Below, one piece after another: positions 53,507-61,643 of a DNA stretch of 64,000 bases. The stretch lies in assembly GCF_000429685.1 (NCBI RefSeq), contig NZ_AUCI01000001.1, positions 62,001 to 126,000 of the forward strand. The letters are read 5' to 3'. Numbering within the stretch: position 1 is the first letter of the stretch; each line of letters opens with the position of its first letter. A model generated the notes under the pieces. The model searched no databases and was not told the DNA's origin. It saw only the letters and a list, made by a program, of their open reading frames with translations. The stretch comes from Salibacterium aidingense DSM 18341 (lineage in GTDB: Bacteria; Bacillota; Bacilli; Bacillales; Marinococcaceae). The position numbers were made by a program, and so were the translations under genes.

Positions 53507-54496
53507 TTATGCTTCTTCTTGATTAAATGCTTCCGGATTCAGGAGATGGTCCGGCTTTCTCCCGGACAGGGCATCCTTTAAATTTTTTGCGGCAAGGCTG
53601 GCCATACGGTGCTCGTTTTCATACGTGGCCGCTCCAATATGAGGCAGTGTCACCGCATTGGGTAGAGAAAGCAGCGGATTATCCGCGGGCATTGGTTCCT
53701 CCGCGAACACATCCAGGCCTGCAGCACGGATTTCATTTGTCTGGAGAGCTTCTATTAATGCTTTTTCGTCCACGGTTTTCCCGCGCGATCCATTCACAAA
53801 AACAGCAGACGATTTCATTTTTTTAAAAGCTTTTTTTCCAATCAGATGATGGGTGTCAGAAGTGAGCGGCGTCATCAGACAGATAAAATCCGAGGTTTCC
53901 AACAGTTCGTCCATTCCGCAGTACCAGGCCTTATATTTATGTTCCACTTCCGGCTTTCGGGAACGGTTATGATAATGAATATTCATATCAAACCCGTAAT
54001 GGCCCCGTTTCGCGATAGCTTCCCCAATCCGCCCCATGCCGATGATACCAAGGGTTTTATGATGAACATCAACGCCGAATTTATCCGCCGGCAGCACCGT
54101 CTGCCACTCTCCGTTTTTTACATACTGATCGAGTTCACACACCCTGCGTGCCGCTGCCATTAGAATCACAAATACCGCATCTGCTGTGGTATCCGTTAAG
54201 ACATGCGGGGTGTTCGTCGCCAAAATTCCCCGTCTGCTTAATGCTGGCAAATCAAGATTGTCGTAGCCGACAGAGATATTACTTACCACCCGGAGGTTCG
54301 GTGCGTGTTTCAGCACTTCCTCGGTTCCTTTCCATTCTACACCAATTACTCCTGCCGCTTCCCCCAATTCCTGCAAAAAAGCTGGGTCCGATAAGCTTTC
54401 TCTTCCTGTAAATTCCGCCACATCGTAGTCCTCGCGCAGTTTTTTAACCACCTCCGGACTAACACGCTTATAAGCAATGATTTTTTGTTTTTTCAC
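53507..54496 (-). CDS. D-2-hydroxyacid dehydrogenase (glyoxylate/gluconate 2-reductase type)
   Basis: A 329-residue enzyme starting at GTG 54496. The nucleotide motif is LGIIGMGRIGEAIAKRG, followed by VNGSRGKTVDEKAL (catalytic Arg), LDVFAEEPM (Glu) and LPHIGAATYENEHRM (His). LRVVSNISVGYDNLDLPALS fits the glycerate/gluconate dehydrogenase branch. It is the first gene of the minus-strand operon; a TTTGTCGACAAA palindrome lies 14 nt before its start, where a repressor would block expression. Confidence 0.9.
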   Translation of the reverse strand: MKKQKIIAYKRVSPEVVKKLREDYDVAEFTGRESLSDPAFLQELGEAAGVIGVEWKGTEEVLKHAPNLRVVSNISVGYDNLDLPALSRRGILATNTPHVLTDTTADAVFVILMAAARRVCELDQYVKNGEWQTVLPADKFGVDVHHKTLGIIGMGRIGEAIAKRGHYGFDMNIHYHNRSRKPEVEHKYKAWYCGMDELLETSDFICLMTPLTSDTHHLIGKKAFKKMKSSAVFVNGSRGKTVDEKALIEALQTNEIRAAGLDVFAEEPMPADNPLLSLPNAVTLPHIGAATYENEHRMASLAAKNLKDALSGRKPDHLLNPEAFNQEEA

Positions 54497-54510
54497 ACTA
54501 CCTTCTCCCT

Positions 54511-54522
54511 TTTGTCGACAAA
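54511..54522. promoter_or_regulatory. GntR operator candidate, left copy
   Basis: TTTGTCGACAAA is a perfect 12-bp palindrome 14 nt upstream of the 2-hydroxyacid dehydrogenase start. TTGT-NN-ACAA is the known form of VanR/FCD-type GntR operators. Confidence 0.65.
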
Positions 54523-54762
54523 CGACAAACAGCTAATGAAATTATATTCAATGTCACACAATTCTTTATGTTTGTCAATTGATCTTTTTTTCTTAAATAG
54601 CAAGTCAAATTACTATGATATGTTTTCTTCCAAAACAATTGATATTGCAGTGAAACAATGATTACATAGACGCCAACGCAACAACAACTGCCTGTTTCAG
54701 CCAGGCTTTCTTTCTTTTCAAAAAAACAGTTTGACATTTCTGAAAGTGATCCTTAAGATATG

Positions 54763-54777
54763 GGATAACGCTTTCAT
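54763..54777 (-). promoter_or_regulatory. Candidate cre site in the GntR promoter region
   Basis: On the minus strand ATGAAAGCGTTATCC matches the CcpA consensus except for the last base. It lies 2 nt from the right-hand GntR operator. Confidence 0.45.
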
Positions 54778-54779
54778 TT

Positions 54780-54789
54780 TTGTCGACAA
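54780..54789. promoter_or_regulatory. GntR operator candidate, right copy
   Basis: TTGTCGACAA repeats the core of the left operator, about 98 nt upstream of the GntR start, suggesting joint control of both divergent operons including autoregulation. Confidence 0.62.
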
Positions 54790-54886
54790 TCGTTATTAGA
54801 CAATAAACATCATGGCTCGCTTTACCTGCTTTATTTTTGATATAACAGAAACAAGAATAAATTTTCTCAATAAAGGACGTTGATGT

Positions 54887-55549
54887 ATGCAATCAAGGAT
54901 CATGAACCATAATCCGCGGGCCATTAAACAACAGTCGCTAAGCCAGATGGTCGCTGATGAACTGCGGAAACGGATTTGGATCGGAGAATTGAATTACGGG
55001 GAGCGCCTTTTGGAAACGGAACTTTCTACGGAGCTTGATGTGAGCCGCAGTTCACTGCGCGAAGCTTTTCAAACGCTCGAATATGAAGGATTGATTACTA
55101 ACAAGGCCAGAAAAGGCACGTTTGTTTACAACTTTACAAAGGAAGACATGGAGGAAATTAATGAACTCCGCAACCTTATTGAAGTACCGGCTCTGCGGAA
55201 AACGGTCCACCATATGACGGCTCAGGATTTTTCCTATCTGGATGACATACTTGCTTCGATGAAAGAAGAGATTGAAGCGGAAAACTGGTATGAATTGTTT
55301 AACCTGGATATGGAATTTCACTTATTTCTGGTTAACCAATGCGGTAATACCCGGATTGTTAAAACATACGGCATTATACAGATGCAGATCCGCACCTTCT
55401 TATCCCAGCTTGAATCGTTTTATTCCGAGAATAAATCGATGTTTACAAAGGAGCACGAAATCCTCGTCGATGCGCTGAAAGCACAGGATGAAGACCATGT
55501 AGCGCGGTTAGCTGAGGCTCACATTAAGCAGATCGGCAGTCATTTTTAA
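54887..55549 (+). CDS. GntR-family regulator, FCD type
   Basis: A 220-residue regulator with a winged helix (SLSQMVADELRKRIWIGELN, LETELSTELDVSRSSLREAF, then YEGLITNKARKGTFV) and an FCD domain with the metal-binding pattern (LFNLDMEFHLFLVNQCGN and FTKEHEILVDAL). The start at 54887 has AAAGGA upstream. It is the first gene of the plus-strand operon and divergent from the aminotransferase operon; paired TTGTCGACAA sites suggest it represses both until its carboxylate effector appears. Confidence 0.92.
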   Translation: MQSRIMNHNPRAIKQQSLSQMVADELRKRIWIGELNYGERLLETELSTELDVSRSSLREAFQTLEYEGLITNKARKGTFVYNFTKEDMEEINELRNLIEVPALRKTVHHMTAQDFSYLDDILASMKEEIEAENWYELFNLDMEFHLFLVNQCGNTRIVKTYGIIQMQIRTFLSQLESFYSENKSMFTKEHEILVDALKAQDEDHVARLAEAHIKQIGSHF

Positions 55550-55627
55550 TACTTGCGGAGGAGATCTTCTCCACCGCACTGCTATTTTTTTCGTAATATT
55601 ATTAATTTTCATAAAGGAGTGGGCTCT

Positions 55628-56899
55628 ATGACCCTGCGTTCCGCAATTCATCATTATATCAAACAAACGAAAGAGTCCTACTTAACATTCTTTCAACAAA
55701 CCATAAGGGAAGCCAGCGTGGCCGGTAAAGAAGAAGGTGTCCAGCAGCTGATTGCAGATCGGCTGAAGCAGGCCGGTCTTGAGGTTGACACCTGGGAGCT
55801 TTCTTATCATGAGTTGTCCCAAAGTTCATTTTTCAATTCCACGCGGAAAGACTTTGCCGGCAGCCCGAATGTAGTGGGAGTCTGGAAAGGAAGCGGCGGC
55901 GGTCCGTCTCTTATTTTAAACGGTCATGTCGATGTCGTCCCAGAAGGGGAAAGAAGCCAATGGGACGAGGAGCCATTTTCAGGGACGATTAAAGATGGGA
56001 AAGTTTACGGACGTGGAACAACAGATATGAAAGGAGGGAATCTCTCCGCCCTTATTGCCCTGGAAGCTCTTATTCAAAACGGGATCCCATTAAAAGGTGA
56101 TGTTATTTTTCAAAGTGTAGTAGAAGAAGAAAGCGGCGGCTCCGGCACCCTTTCCTGCATTCAGAGAGGCTACACGGCAGATGCTGCTATCATTCCAGAG
56201 CCGAGCCAGCTCCGGATTTTCCCAAAACAGCAGGGATCTGTCTGGTTCCGTGTCACCGTTCACGGAATTTCGGCCCACGGCGGCACACGGTATGAAGGTG
56301 TAAACGCGGTCGAAAAGGGGTGGCATACCTACCGTGAGATTCAAGCCTTGGAAAAGCGCCGCAATGACCGTATCACTGAGCCTCTTTATGACAATAACCC
56401 TATTCCTATTCCTATTAATATAGGAAAGTTTTCCGGCGGATATTTCCCCTCAGCCGTCCCGGACAAGGTAACGATTGAAGGACGAATGGGAATTGCTCCA
56501 GGGGAAACCATTGAGGCAGCTCAGGAAGAATTTGAGGAAATGCTCCGCGGTCTGCCCGATGTGGATGACTGGTTTACAGACCACCCAGCCGAAGTGGAAT
56601 GGTTCGGCCTTCGTCTTCCTCCGGGAGACTGCCCGCTCGATCATGATGTCATCAAATACCTGTCTCGGCATCATGAAACCATAGTCGGGGAAAAACCCGA
56701 TATCGCCGGTTCTACCTGGGGCACAGACGGAGGTCTTCTCACGCAGGCCGGGGGTATTCCTTCTGTCATATTTGGTCCCGGCACTACGAGTATGTGTCAT
56801 TTTGCCAATGAATTTATTGAAGTAGATAACATTTTCACCACCGCAGAAATTCTGGCTCTTACCATTGCGGACTGGTGTCAGGTAGCAGAGAGAGGATGA
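55628..56899 (+). CDS. M20-family deacylase (ArgE/DapE type)
   Basis: A 423-residue metal-dependent deacylase/peptidase. The start ATG 55628 is 8 nt after AAAGGAG; an open extension upstream to 55553 lacks a site. Zinc motifs are LILNGHVDVVPEGERSQWDE, GRGTTDMKGGNLSALIALEA, VVEEESGGSGTLSCI and IIPEPSQL, with the C-terminal His in MCHFANEFIE. It removes an N-acyl group from an amino acid or diamine. The aldehyde dehydrogenase begins 6 nt later, so deacylation probably precedes transamination and oxidation in one route. Confidence 0.9.
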   Translation: MTLRSAIHHYIKQTKESYLTFFQQTIREASVAGKEEGVQQLIADRLKQAGLEVDTWELSYHELSQSSFFNSTRKDFAGSPNVVGVWKGSGGGPSLILNGHVDVVPEGERSQWDEEPFSGTIKDGKVYGRGTTDMKGGNLSALIALEALIQNGIPLKGDVIFQSVVEEESGGSGTLSCIQRGYTADAAIIPEPSQLRIFPKQQGSVWFRVTVHGISAHGGTRYEGVNAVEKGWHTYREIQALEKRRNDRITEPLYDNNPIPIPINIGKFSGGYFPSAVPDKVTIEGRMGIAPGETIEAAQEEFEEMLRGLPDVDDWFTDHPAEVEWFGLRLPPGDCPLDHDVIKYLSRHHETIVGEKPDIAGSTWGTDGGLLTQAGGIPSVIFGPGTTSMCHFANEFIEVDNIFTTAEILALTIADWCQVAERG

Positions 56900-56905
56900 A
56901 ATCAA

Positions 56906-58330
56906 GTGAAAAAATTACATTTTGTTAACGGAAAATGGTCTGGACAACACCTGGAAACAATCAACGTCTACAACCCGGCTACTCAGGAAGTAACCGGGGA
57001 AGTACCAAAAGGAGGCCGGGAGGAAGCAGCGAACGCCATTAAAGCAGCTCATCTTGTATTTCCCGAGTGGCGCGGAAAAACCGCATATGAACGGGCAGCC
57101 TACATGCAAAAACTATACCTTCTTATGCTGGAACATAAAGAAGAGCTTGCCCATATTATGACAACAGAAATGGGGAAGCCAATCGCAGAAGCCCGCGGGG
57201 AAGTAGAATACGCCTCTTCGTTTCTCGATTGGTTTGCGGCTGAAGCAAAACGGATGTACGGGAAAACGATACCGGCCCACGTTCCAAACAAACGGCTCCA
57301 GGTTTGGAAACAGCCGGTCGGAGTGGTAGCAGCCATTACTCCATGGAACTTCCCGCTTGCTATGCTGACCCGGAAAATGGGTCCCGCTCTCGCTGCAGGC
57401 TGCCCGATTGTCATGAAACCTTCCGGGGAAACCCCTTTATCCGCTATCCGTTTAATGGAATTATGCGAAGAGGCTGAGTTTCCCGCGGGAGTGGTTAATC
57501 TTATTACAGGATCTTCCTCTGCCATCGGGGCAGAAATAATGGCAAATGAAAAGGTACGCAAAATAACATTCACTGGTTCAACGGAAGTGGGCAAAACCTT
57601 AATGCGGCAGGGAGCTGATCAAATCAAACGTCTTTCCCTGGAACTTGGCGGTCATGCCCCTATCGTTGTGCTGGATGATGCCGATGTGGAAAAAGCAGTA
57701 CAGGGAGCCGCCGTCTCTAAATTTCGAAATGGCGGGCAGACTTGTATCTGCGGCAATCGCATTTACGTGCAGTCCGGCATTTACGAAACCTTTATTTCCC
57801 GGTTTTCGGAAGTGGTGGCAAAGCTGAAAATAGGAAACGGTTTAGAAGCAGGAGTGGATGTCGGCCCCCTCATTAATCAAGCAGGGGTGGAAAAGGTGGA
57901 CAAACATGTACAGGATGCTGTTTCACGCGGAGCATCTTTGATGGTAGGAGGGGAACCTGTACAAGACCTCGGACCCTGTTACTACAAGCCAACAGTCCTG
58001 AAAGATGTAGATCATTCGATGCTTATCATGAAGGAAGAAACCTTCGGACCTGTGGCTCCGATACAGGCGTTTGAAACAGATGAGGAAGCAGCGGCACTTG
58101 CCAACAGTTCTCCTTACGGCCTCGCTGCTTATGTCTTCACAGAAAGCCACCGCCGCGGCATTCATCTTATCGAAAACCTGGAGTATGGAATTGTCGGCTG
58201 GAATGACGGCGCCCCATCCGCTGCCCAGGCACCATTTGGAGGCATGAAAGAAAGCGGCCTGGGACGCGAAGGCGGAGAACAGGGACTTGAAGACTTTCTG
58301 GAAACCCAGTATGTATCCATAAGTGTTTAA
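56906..58330 (+). CDS. gabD: NAD(P)-dependent aldehyde dehydrogenase, succinate-semialdehyde type
   Basis: A 474-residue enzyme that oxidises an omega-semialdehyde to the carboxylic acid. The start is GTG 56906. Catalytic Cys280 lies in GGQTCICGNRIYVQ and Glu246 in LELGGHAPIV; the cofactor region ITPWNFPLAMLTRKMGPALA and FTGSTEVGKTLMRQG is typical of GabD, as are RNGGQTCIC and YGIVGWNDGAPSAAQAPFGG. The product of the class III aminotransferase in the divergent operon is a plausible substrate. Glutarate- or malonate-semialdehyde are alternatives. Confidence 0.9.
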   Translation: MKKLHFVNGKWSGQHLETINVYNPATQEVTGEVPKGGREEAANAIKAAHLVFPEWRGKTAYERAAYMQKLYLLMLEHKEELAHIMTTEMGKPIAEARGEVEYASSFLDWFAAEAKRMYGKTIPAHVPNKRLQVWKQPVGVVAAITPWNFPLAMLTRKMGPALAAGCPIVMKPSGETPLSAIRLMELCEEAEFPAGVVNLITGSSSAIGAEIMANEKVRKITFTGSTEVGKTLMRQGADQIKRLSLELGGHAPIVVLDDADVEKAVQGAAVSKFRNGGQTCICGNRIYVQSGIYETFISRFSEVVAKLKIGNGLEAGVDVGPLINQAGVEKVDKHVQDAVSRGASLMVGGEPVQDLGPCYYKPTVLKDVDHSMLIMKEETFGPVAPIQAFETDEEAAALANSSPYGLAAYVFTESHRRGIHLIENLEYGIVGWNDGAPSAAQAPFGGMKESGLGREGGEQGLEDFLETQYVSISV

Positions 58331-58355
58331 CTTAATTAAAGGAGTGAATGTGTTG

Positions 58356-59402
58356 ATGAAATGGAAATGGACATTACTTTCTGGAGTCGTTTCGGCAGCC
58401 CTATTGAGTGGTTGCGGAGCAGAGGACAGCGGAAGCAGCAGTGATGCCGAAGGGGCTGACAGCGGGGATTCCGGGACTTCTTCTGAAGAATACACTATCG
58501 GCGTTTCCCATACCATCCCCGAAACCGGCTCCACGCATTTAGGAATGGAAGAATTTAAAAAAATTGTAGAGGAAGACACGAACGGACAGGTCACCGTTGA
58601 AATTTATCCAAACGGGCAGTTGTATTCCTCCGAGCGGGAAGCCATTGAAGCCGTGCAGTCCAATAATATAGAAATGACCGTTACTGCTTCCGCGCCAGTT
58701 GCTGGCTTTAACCCGAAATTTGCCGTATTGGACCTGCCTTTCTTATTCCCGGATCATGAAACAGCTTATGAAGCCCTGGATGGAGATTTTGGGCAAAGCC
58801 TTCTGGACGAGCTTCCTGAAAGCGGCTTGCGCGGCCTCGCCTATGGAGAAACCGGAATGCGCCAGATCACCAATAACAGCGGCCCGATCGAAACCCCGGA
58901 GGACTTAAAAGGGGTGAAAATCCGCACTATGGAAAATGACGTGCACATCTCCACCTTTGAAGAATTCGGTGCCGACGCCTCTCCTTTTGCTTTTGGAGAA
59001 TTATACAGCGCCCTGCAGCAGAACACTTATGATGCCATGGAAAACCCGATAAACCTGATTGACCAGATGAAATTTTACGAAGTTCAGGATTATCTAACGA
59101 TCAGTAATCATGCCTACACTGCCACAGTAGCCTTTATGAATGACGATTTCTATACCTCCATGCCGGAAGAACTCCAGACTGCTGTTTCCGACGCAGCAAA
59201 AGAAGCGCTTAATTATCAGCGTGACCTGGCCCGTCAACAGGATGAGGAGGGATTGGAAGTCGTTGAAGAAAACATGGAAATTAATGAGTTAAGCGAAGAG
59301 CAGCGCCAGGAGTTTATAGATGCGGCAGAACCAGTATATGAAAGTGTAGCGGACGATCTCGGAGAAGATTTGGTAGAAGAAGCCAGATCGTTCAGCGAAT
59401 AA
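58356..59402 (+). CDS. dctP: TRAP transporter solute-binding lipoprotein (DctP family)
   Basis: A 348-residue extracellular binding protein. AAAGGAG at 58338-58344 serves the TTG 58353 / ATG 58356 pair. The signal peptide ends LLSGC, followed by a Ser/Asp/Glu linker. The DctP core is visible: YTIGVSHTIPETGSTHLGME, VEIYPNGQLYSSEREAIEAV, RQITNNSGPIETPEDLKGVK and QQNTYDAMENPINLI, with the carboxylate-binding Arg in GVKIRTMEND. The permease genes follow after a 271-bp inserted element. Ligand: a carboxylate, identity unknown. Confidence 0.93.
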   Translation: MKWKWTLLSGVVSAALLSGCGAEDSGSSSDAEGADSGDSGTSSEEYTIGVSHTIPETGSTHLGMEEFKKIVEEDTNGQVTVEIYPNGQLYSSEREAIEAVQSNNIEMTVTASAPVAGFNPKFAVLDLPFLFPDHETAYEALDGDFGQSLLDELPESGLRGLAYGETGMRQITNNSGPIETPEDLKGVKIRTMENDVHISTFEEFGADASPFAFGELYSALQQNTYDAMENPINLIDQMKFYEVQDYLTISNHAYTATVAFMNDDFYTSMPEELQTAVSDAAKEALNYQRDLARQQDEEGLEVVEENMEINELSEEQRQEFIDAAEPVYESVADDLGEDLVEEARSFSE

Positions 59403-59438
59403 CGAAGGTGCAAGTGCGGGAACAGGGAGAAAGACTCT

Positions 59439-59709
59439 AAGGCTGCTGAAAAAGTTCACCTATCAAAAATACGATGCCTATAAAAACAGATGCTGTTATA
59501 TCAGCACAGGAGTTGTGACCGCAGAAGGCGACACTCCTGCGGAAAAAGCATGAGTCGAAGACCCCGCAGAACGAGCCGGTAAGGCTCGTTGGAGGAGGCT
59601 GAGGCCATGCCCGCGGAAAGGAAGCCTTCGCAGGGAACAACGGACTATATTCAAGGCATCTTCTAAATATACAGCATGACATTCTTATATATAGTTTTTC
59701 AGCAGGCTC
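59439..59709. mobile_element. 271-bp fold-back (MITE-like) element inserted between dctP and dctQ
   Basis: The left end reads AAGGCTGCTGAAAAAGT and the right end, reversed, GAGCCTGCTGAAAAACT (14 of 17 match). AAAGACTCT directly flanks both ends (59430-59438 and 59710-59718), a 9-bp target duplication. Internal segments also pair (ATGCTGTTATAT with ATGCTGTATATT; a perfect AACGAGCC / GGCTCGTT hairpin near 59568-59588), so the element is one long imperfect inverted repeat. It has no coding capacity. The middle (ACTCCTGCGG, ACCCCGCAG, GCCCGCGGAAAG) resembles intergenic repeats common in Bacillaceae (from memory). Confidence 0.82.
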
Positions 59710-59754
59710 AAAGACTCTCCCTGAAAACCCGTCCTTTTCCGTAGAGGAGGACTA

Positions 59755-60252
59755 ATGATGTGGCAGCGAATATTGGATGAACGAATAGAAGAAGGGCTTC
59801 TCACAGCGACCATGGTAGTCATGGTTATTCTCATTTCGATGCAGGCCTTATCCCGTTATCTGATCGGAAGTTCTTTTGACTGGGGAACCGAATTGGCTAT
59901 TTATCTTCATATCTGGCAGATCTGGATTGGAGCGAGTTTAGCCATAAAAAAACAAGAACATATTCGTATCGATGTGTTTGTAAAAATGTTCCCCTCGAAA
60001 ATGAAATTAGGTCTTGATCTGTGTGCTCTTTTTATTTGGTTTGGCTTTGCCCTCTTTCTGGCGATTCAGGGAACGATTTTTGTGTTCGGATCGATTTATA
60101 CAAGCGGTCAGACTTCCCCCACACTGGATATCGGCATGTGGATTCCTTATCTCGCTGTCCCACTTGCCGGGGCCTTAATGGCTGTACGATTAGTTCAGCA
60201 GATGTATCACATGCTGAAGCAGAGCGCACCAGCGGATGAAGGAGTGAAGTAA
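59755..60252 (+). CDS. dctQ: TRAP transporter small permease (DctQ family)
   Basis: A 165-residue protein with four membrane helices and the DctQ signature region (FDWGTELAIYLHIWQIWIGA, then SLAIKKQEHIRIDVF). GAGGAGG lies just upstream of ATG 59755. It is separated from dctP by the inserted element and ends directly at the dctM start. Confidence 0.93.
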   Translation: MMWQRILDERIEEGLLTATMVVMVILISMQALSRYLIGSSFDWGTELAIYLHIWQIWIGASLAIKKQEHIRIDVFVKMFPSKMKLGLDLCALFIWFGFALFLAIQGTIFVFGSIYTSGQTSPTLDIGMWIPYLAVPLAGALMAVRLVQQMYHMLKQSAPADEGVK

Positions 60253-61539
60253 ATGACGGTAGCGTATTTATTCGGAACTTTCTTTTTTCTTATATTAATA
60301 GGGACACCAATCGCCCTTTCCTTAGGCATTGCCTCCCTTATCACCGTGGTGCTGGCCACAGATGTAGCGGTGAATACGATCGTACAGAACGCCTTCACTT
60401 CGCTCGACTCCTTTCCGCTGCTGGCCATCCCGTTTTTTATTCTGGCAGGCTCCTTAATGAGCAGCGGCGGGATTTCCAGACGTCTGCTTGATTTAGCCAA
60501 TGTATTAATAGGGTATGTCGTCGGTGGGCTTGCTATGGTCACCGTTGTCGCCAGTATGTTTTTTGCAGCTATATCCGGCTCAGGGCCCGCTACTGTAGCG
60601 GCGATTGGCTCGTTTATGATTCCGTCGATGAAACAGCACAACTACGGGGCGGGATTCGCTGCTGCGATTACTGCTGCAGCTGGCTCTGTTGGTGTTCTGA
60701 TTCCACCGAGTATCCCATTTGTCATGTATGGAGTTGTCGGGAGTGTCTCGATTGGTTCCATGTTTCTAGCCGGGATCCTGCCGGGTATTATTTTAGGACT
60801 TTGCCTTTTAATCATCGCCTACGCCATTTCAAAGAAAAACAATTATGTCGGAACAGGAGAAGCCCCCAGTCTGAAAGATGTACTAAAAGCTGTAAATGAA
60901 GCAAAGTGGGCACTTCTTATCCCGGTCATCATCTTAGGAGGAATTTACGCCGGTATCTATTCTCCGACAGAATCTGCTGCCATTGCTGCCTTGTACGCGT
61001 TAATTATTGGGGTATTCATCTATCGGGAGCTTGACCTAAAGGGTTTGTATAAAGCCTTTGCAAGTGCGGCCCTGACCAATTCCACCACCGTCATCATTAT
61101 CGGCTTTTCCATTTCCTTTGCCTATTTAATGACACTTGAGCGCATTCCAAACACGATTGCCTCTTTTATTACAGGAGCGTCTGAAAATCCAATTATCATT
61201 CTGCTTATCATTAACGTGTTTCTGCTTGTCGTTGGAATGTTTATTGACACCATTTCTGCACTCGTTATTCTTACCCCTATCCTGCTGCCTGTAGTAACAA
61301 GCCCGGAAATAGGAATGGACCCGGTTCATTTTGGTGTCATTCTTGTCACCAACCTTGCCATCGGTTTCGTCACGCCTCCGCTTGGAATTAATTTATTCGT
61401 AGCCTCCGGTACTGGAAAAGTTCCTTTTGAACAGATATCAAAAGCGATTATCCCGATTTTTCTTATGATGATCGTTGCGTTAATGGTGATTACTTACATT
61501 CCCGAACTCTCTACCTTCCTCCCAGACTTGGCCGAATAA
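60253..61539 (+). CDS. dctM: TRAP transporter large permease (DctM family)
   Basis: A 428-residue permease with about 12 membrane segments, starting on the base after the dctQ stop. Family motifs are FPLLAIPFFILAGSLMSSGG, ISGSGPATVAAIGSFMIPSM, LIPPSIPFVMYGVVGSVSIG and NLAIGFVTPPLGINLFVASG. It carries the substrate together with Na+ and completes the DctPQM system of the deacylase operon. Confidence 0.95.
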   Translation: MTVAYLFGTFFFLILIGTPIALSLGIASLITVVLATDVAVNTIVQNAFTSLDSFPLLAIPFFILAGSLMSSGGISRRLLDLANVLIGYVVGGLAMVTVVASMFFAAISGSGPATVAAIGSFMIPSMKQHNYGAGFAAAITAAAGSVGVLIPPSIPFVMYGVVGSVSIGSMFLAGILPGIILGLCLLIIAYAISKKNNYVGTGEAPSLKDVLKAVNEAKWALLIPVIILGGIYAGIYSPTESAAIAALYALIIGVFIYRELDLKGLYKAFASAALTNSTTVIIIGFSISFAYLMTLERIPNTIASFITGASENPIIILLIINVFLLVVGMFIDTISALVILTPILLPVVTSPEIGMDPVHFGVILVTNLAIGFVTPPLGINLFVASGTGKVPFEQISKAIIPIFLMMIVALMVITYIPELSTFLPDLAE

Positions 61540-61551
61540 ATCAAGTCTGGG
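61521..61551 (+). terminator. Hairpin spanning the dctM stop codon
   Basis: CCCAGACTTG and CAAGTCTGGG form a perfect 10-bp stem; the 11-nt loop contains the TAA stop of dctM. No T run follows, so it may be a 3'-stabilising structure or a weak terminator. Confidence 0.45.
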
Positions 61552-61643
61552 ACAAATTACATAAGATACAAACTTTCTACCGTTGTTTCTCTAACACACA
61601 ATTTTTCTGGTATCCTGAGCTCCTCCTTACAGATAAATGCAAG

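Larger units (their letters stand above)
54497..54886. other. Divergent regulatory region around the GntR gene
   Basis: About 390 bases between divergent start codons. It contains two copies of the TTGTCGACAA palindrome, one near each gene, and a cre-like site beside the right copy. Open frames on the minus strand here are Cys-rich nonsense without ribosome binding sites. Confidence 0.6.

Noticed and set aside
54498-54892. Minus-strand open frames in the GntR divergent region
   Set aside because: They overlap the operators, lack ribosome binding sites and encode Cys-rich, low-plausibility sequences.
51038-61539. Ectoine degradation cluster
   Set aside because: TRAP uptake, an aminotransferase and a semialdehyde dehydrogenase fit, but no ectoine hydrolase is present, the deacylase is of the ArgE/DapE type, and the regulator is FCD-GntR.
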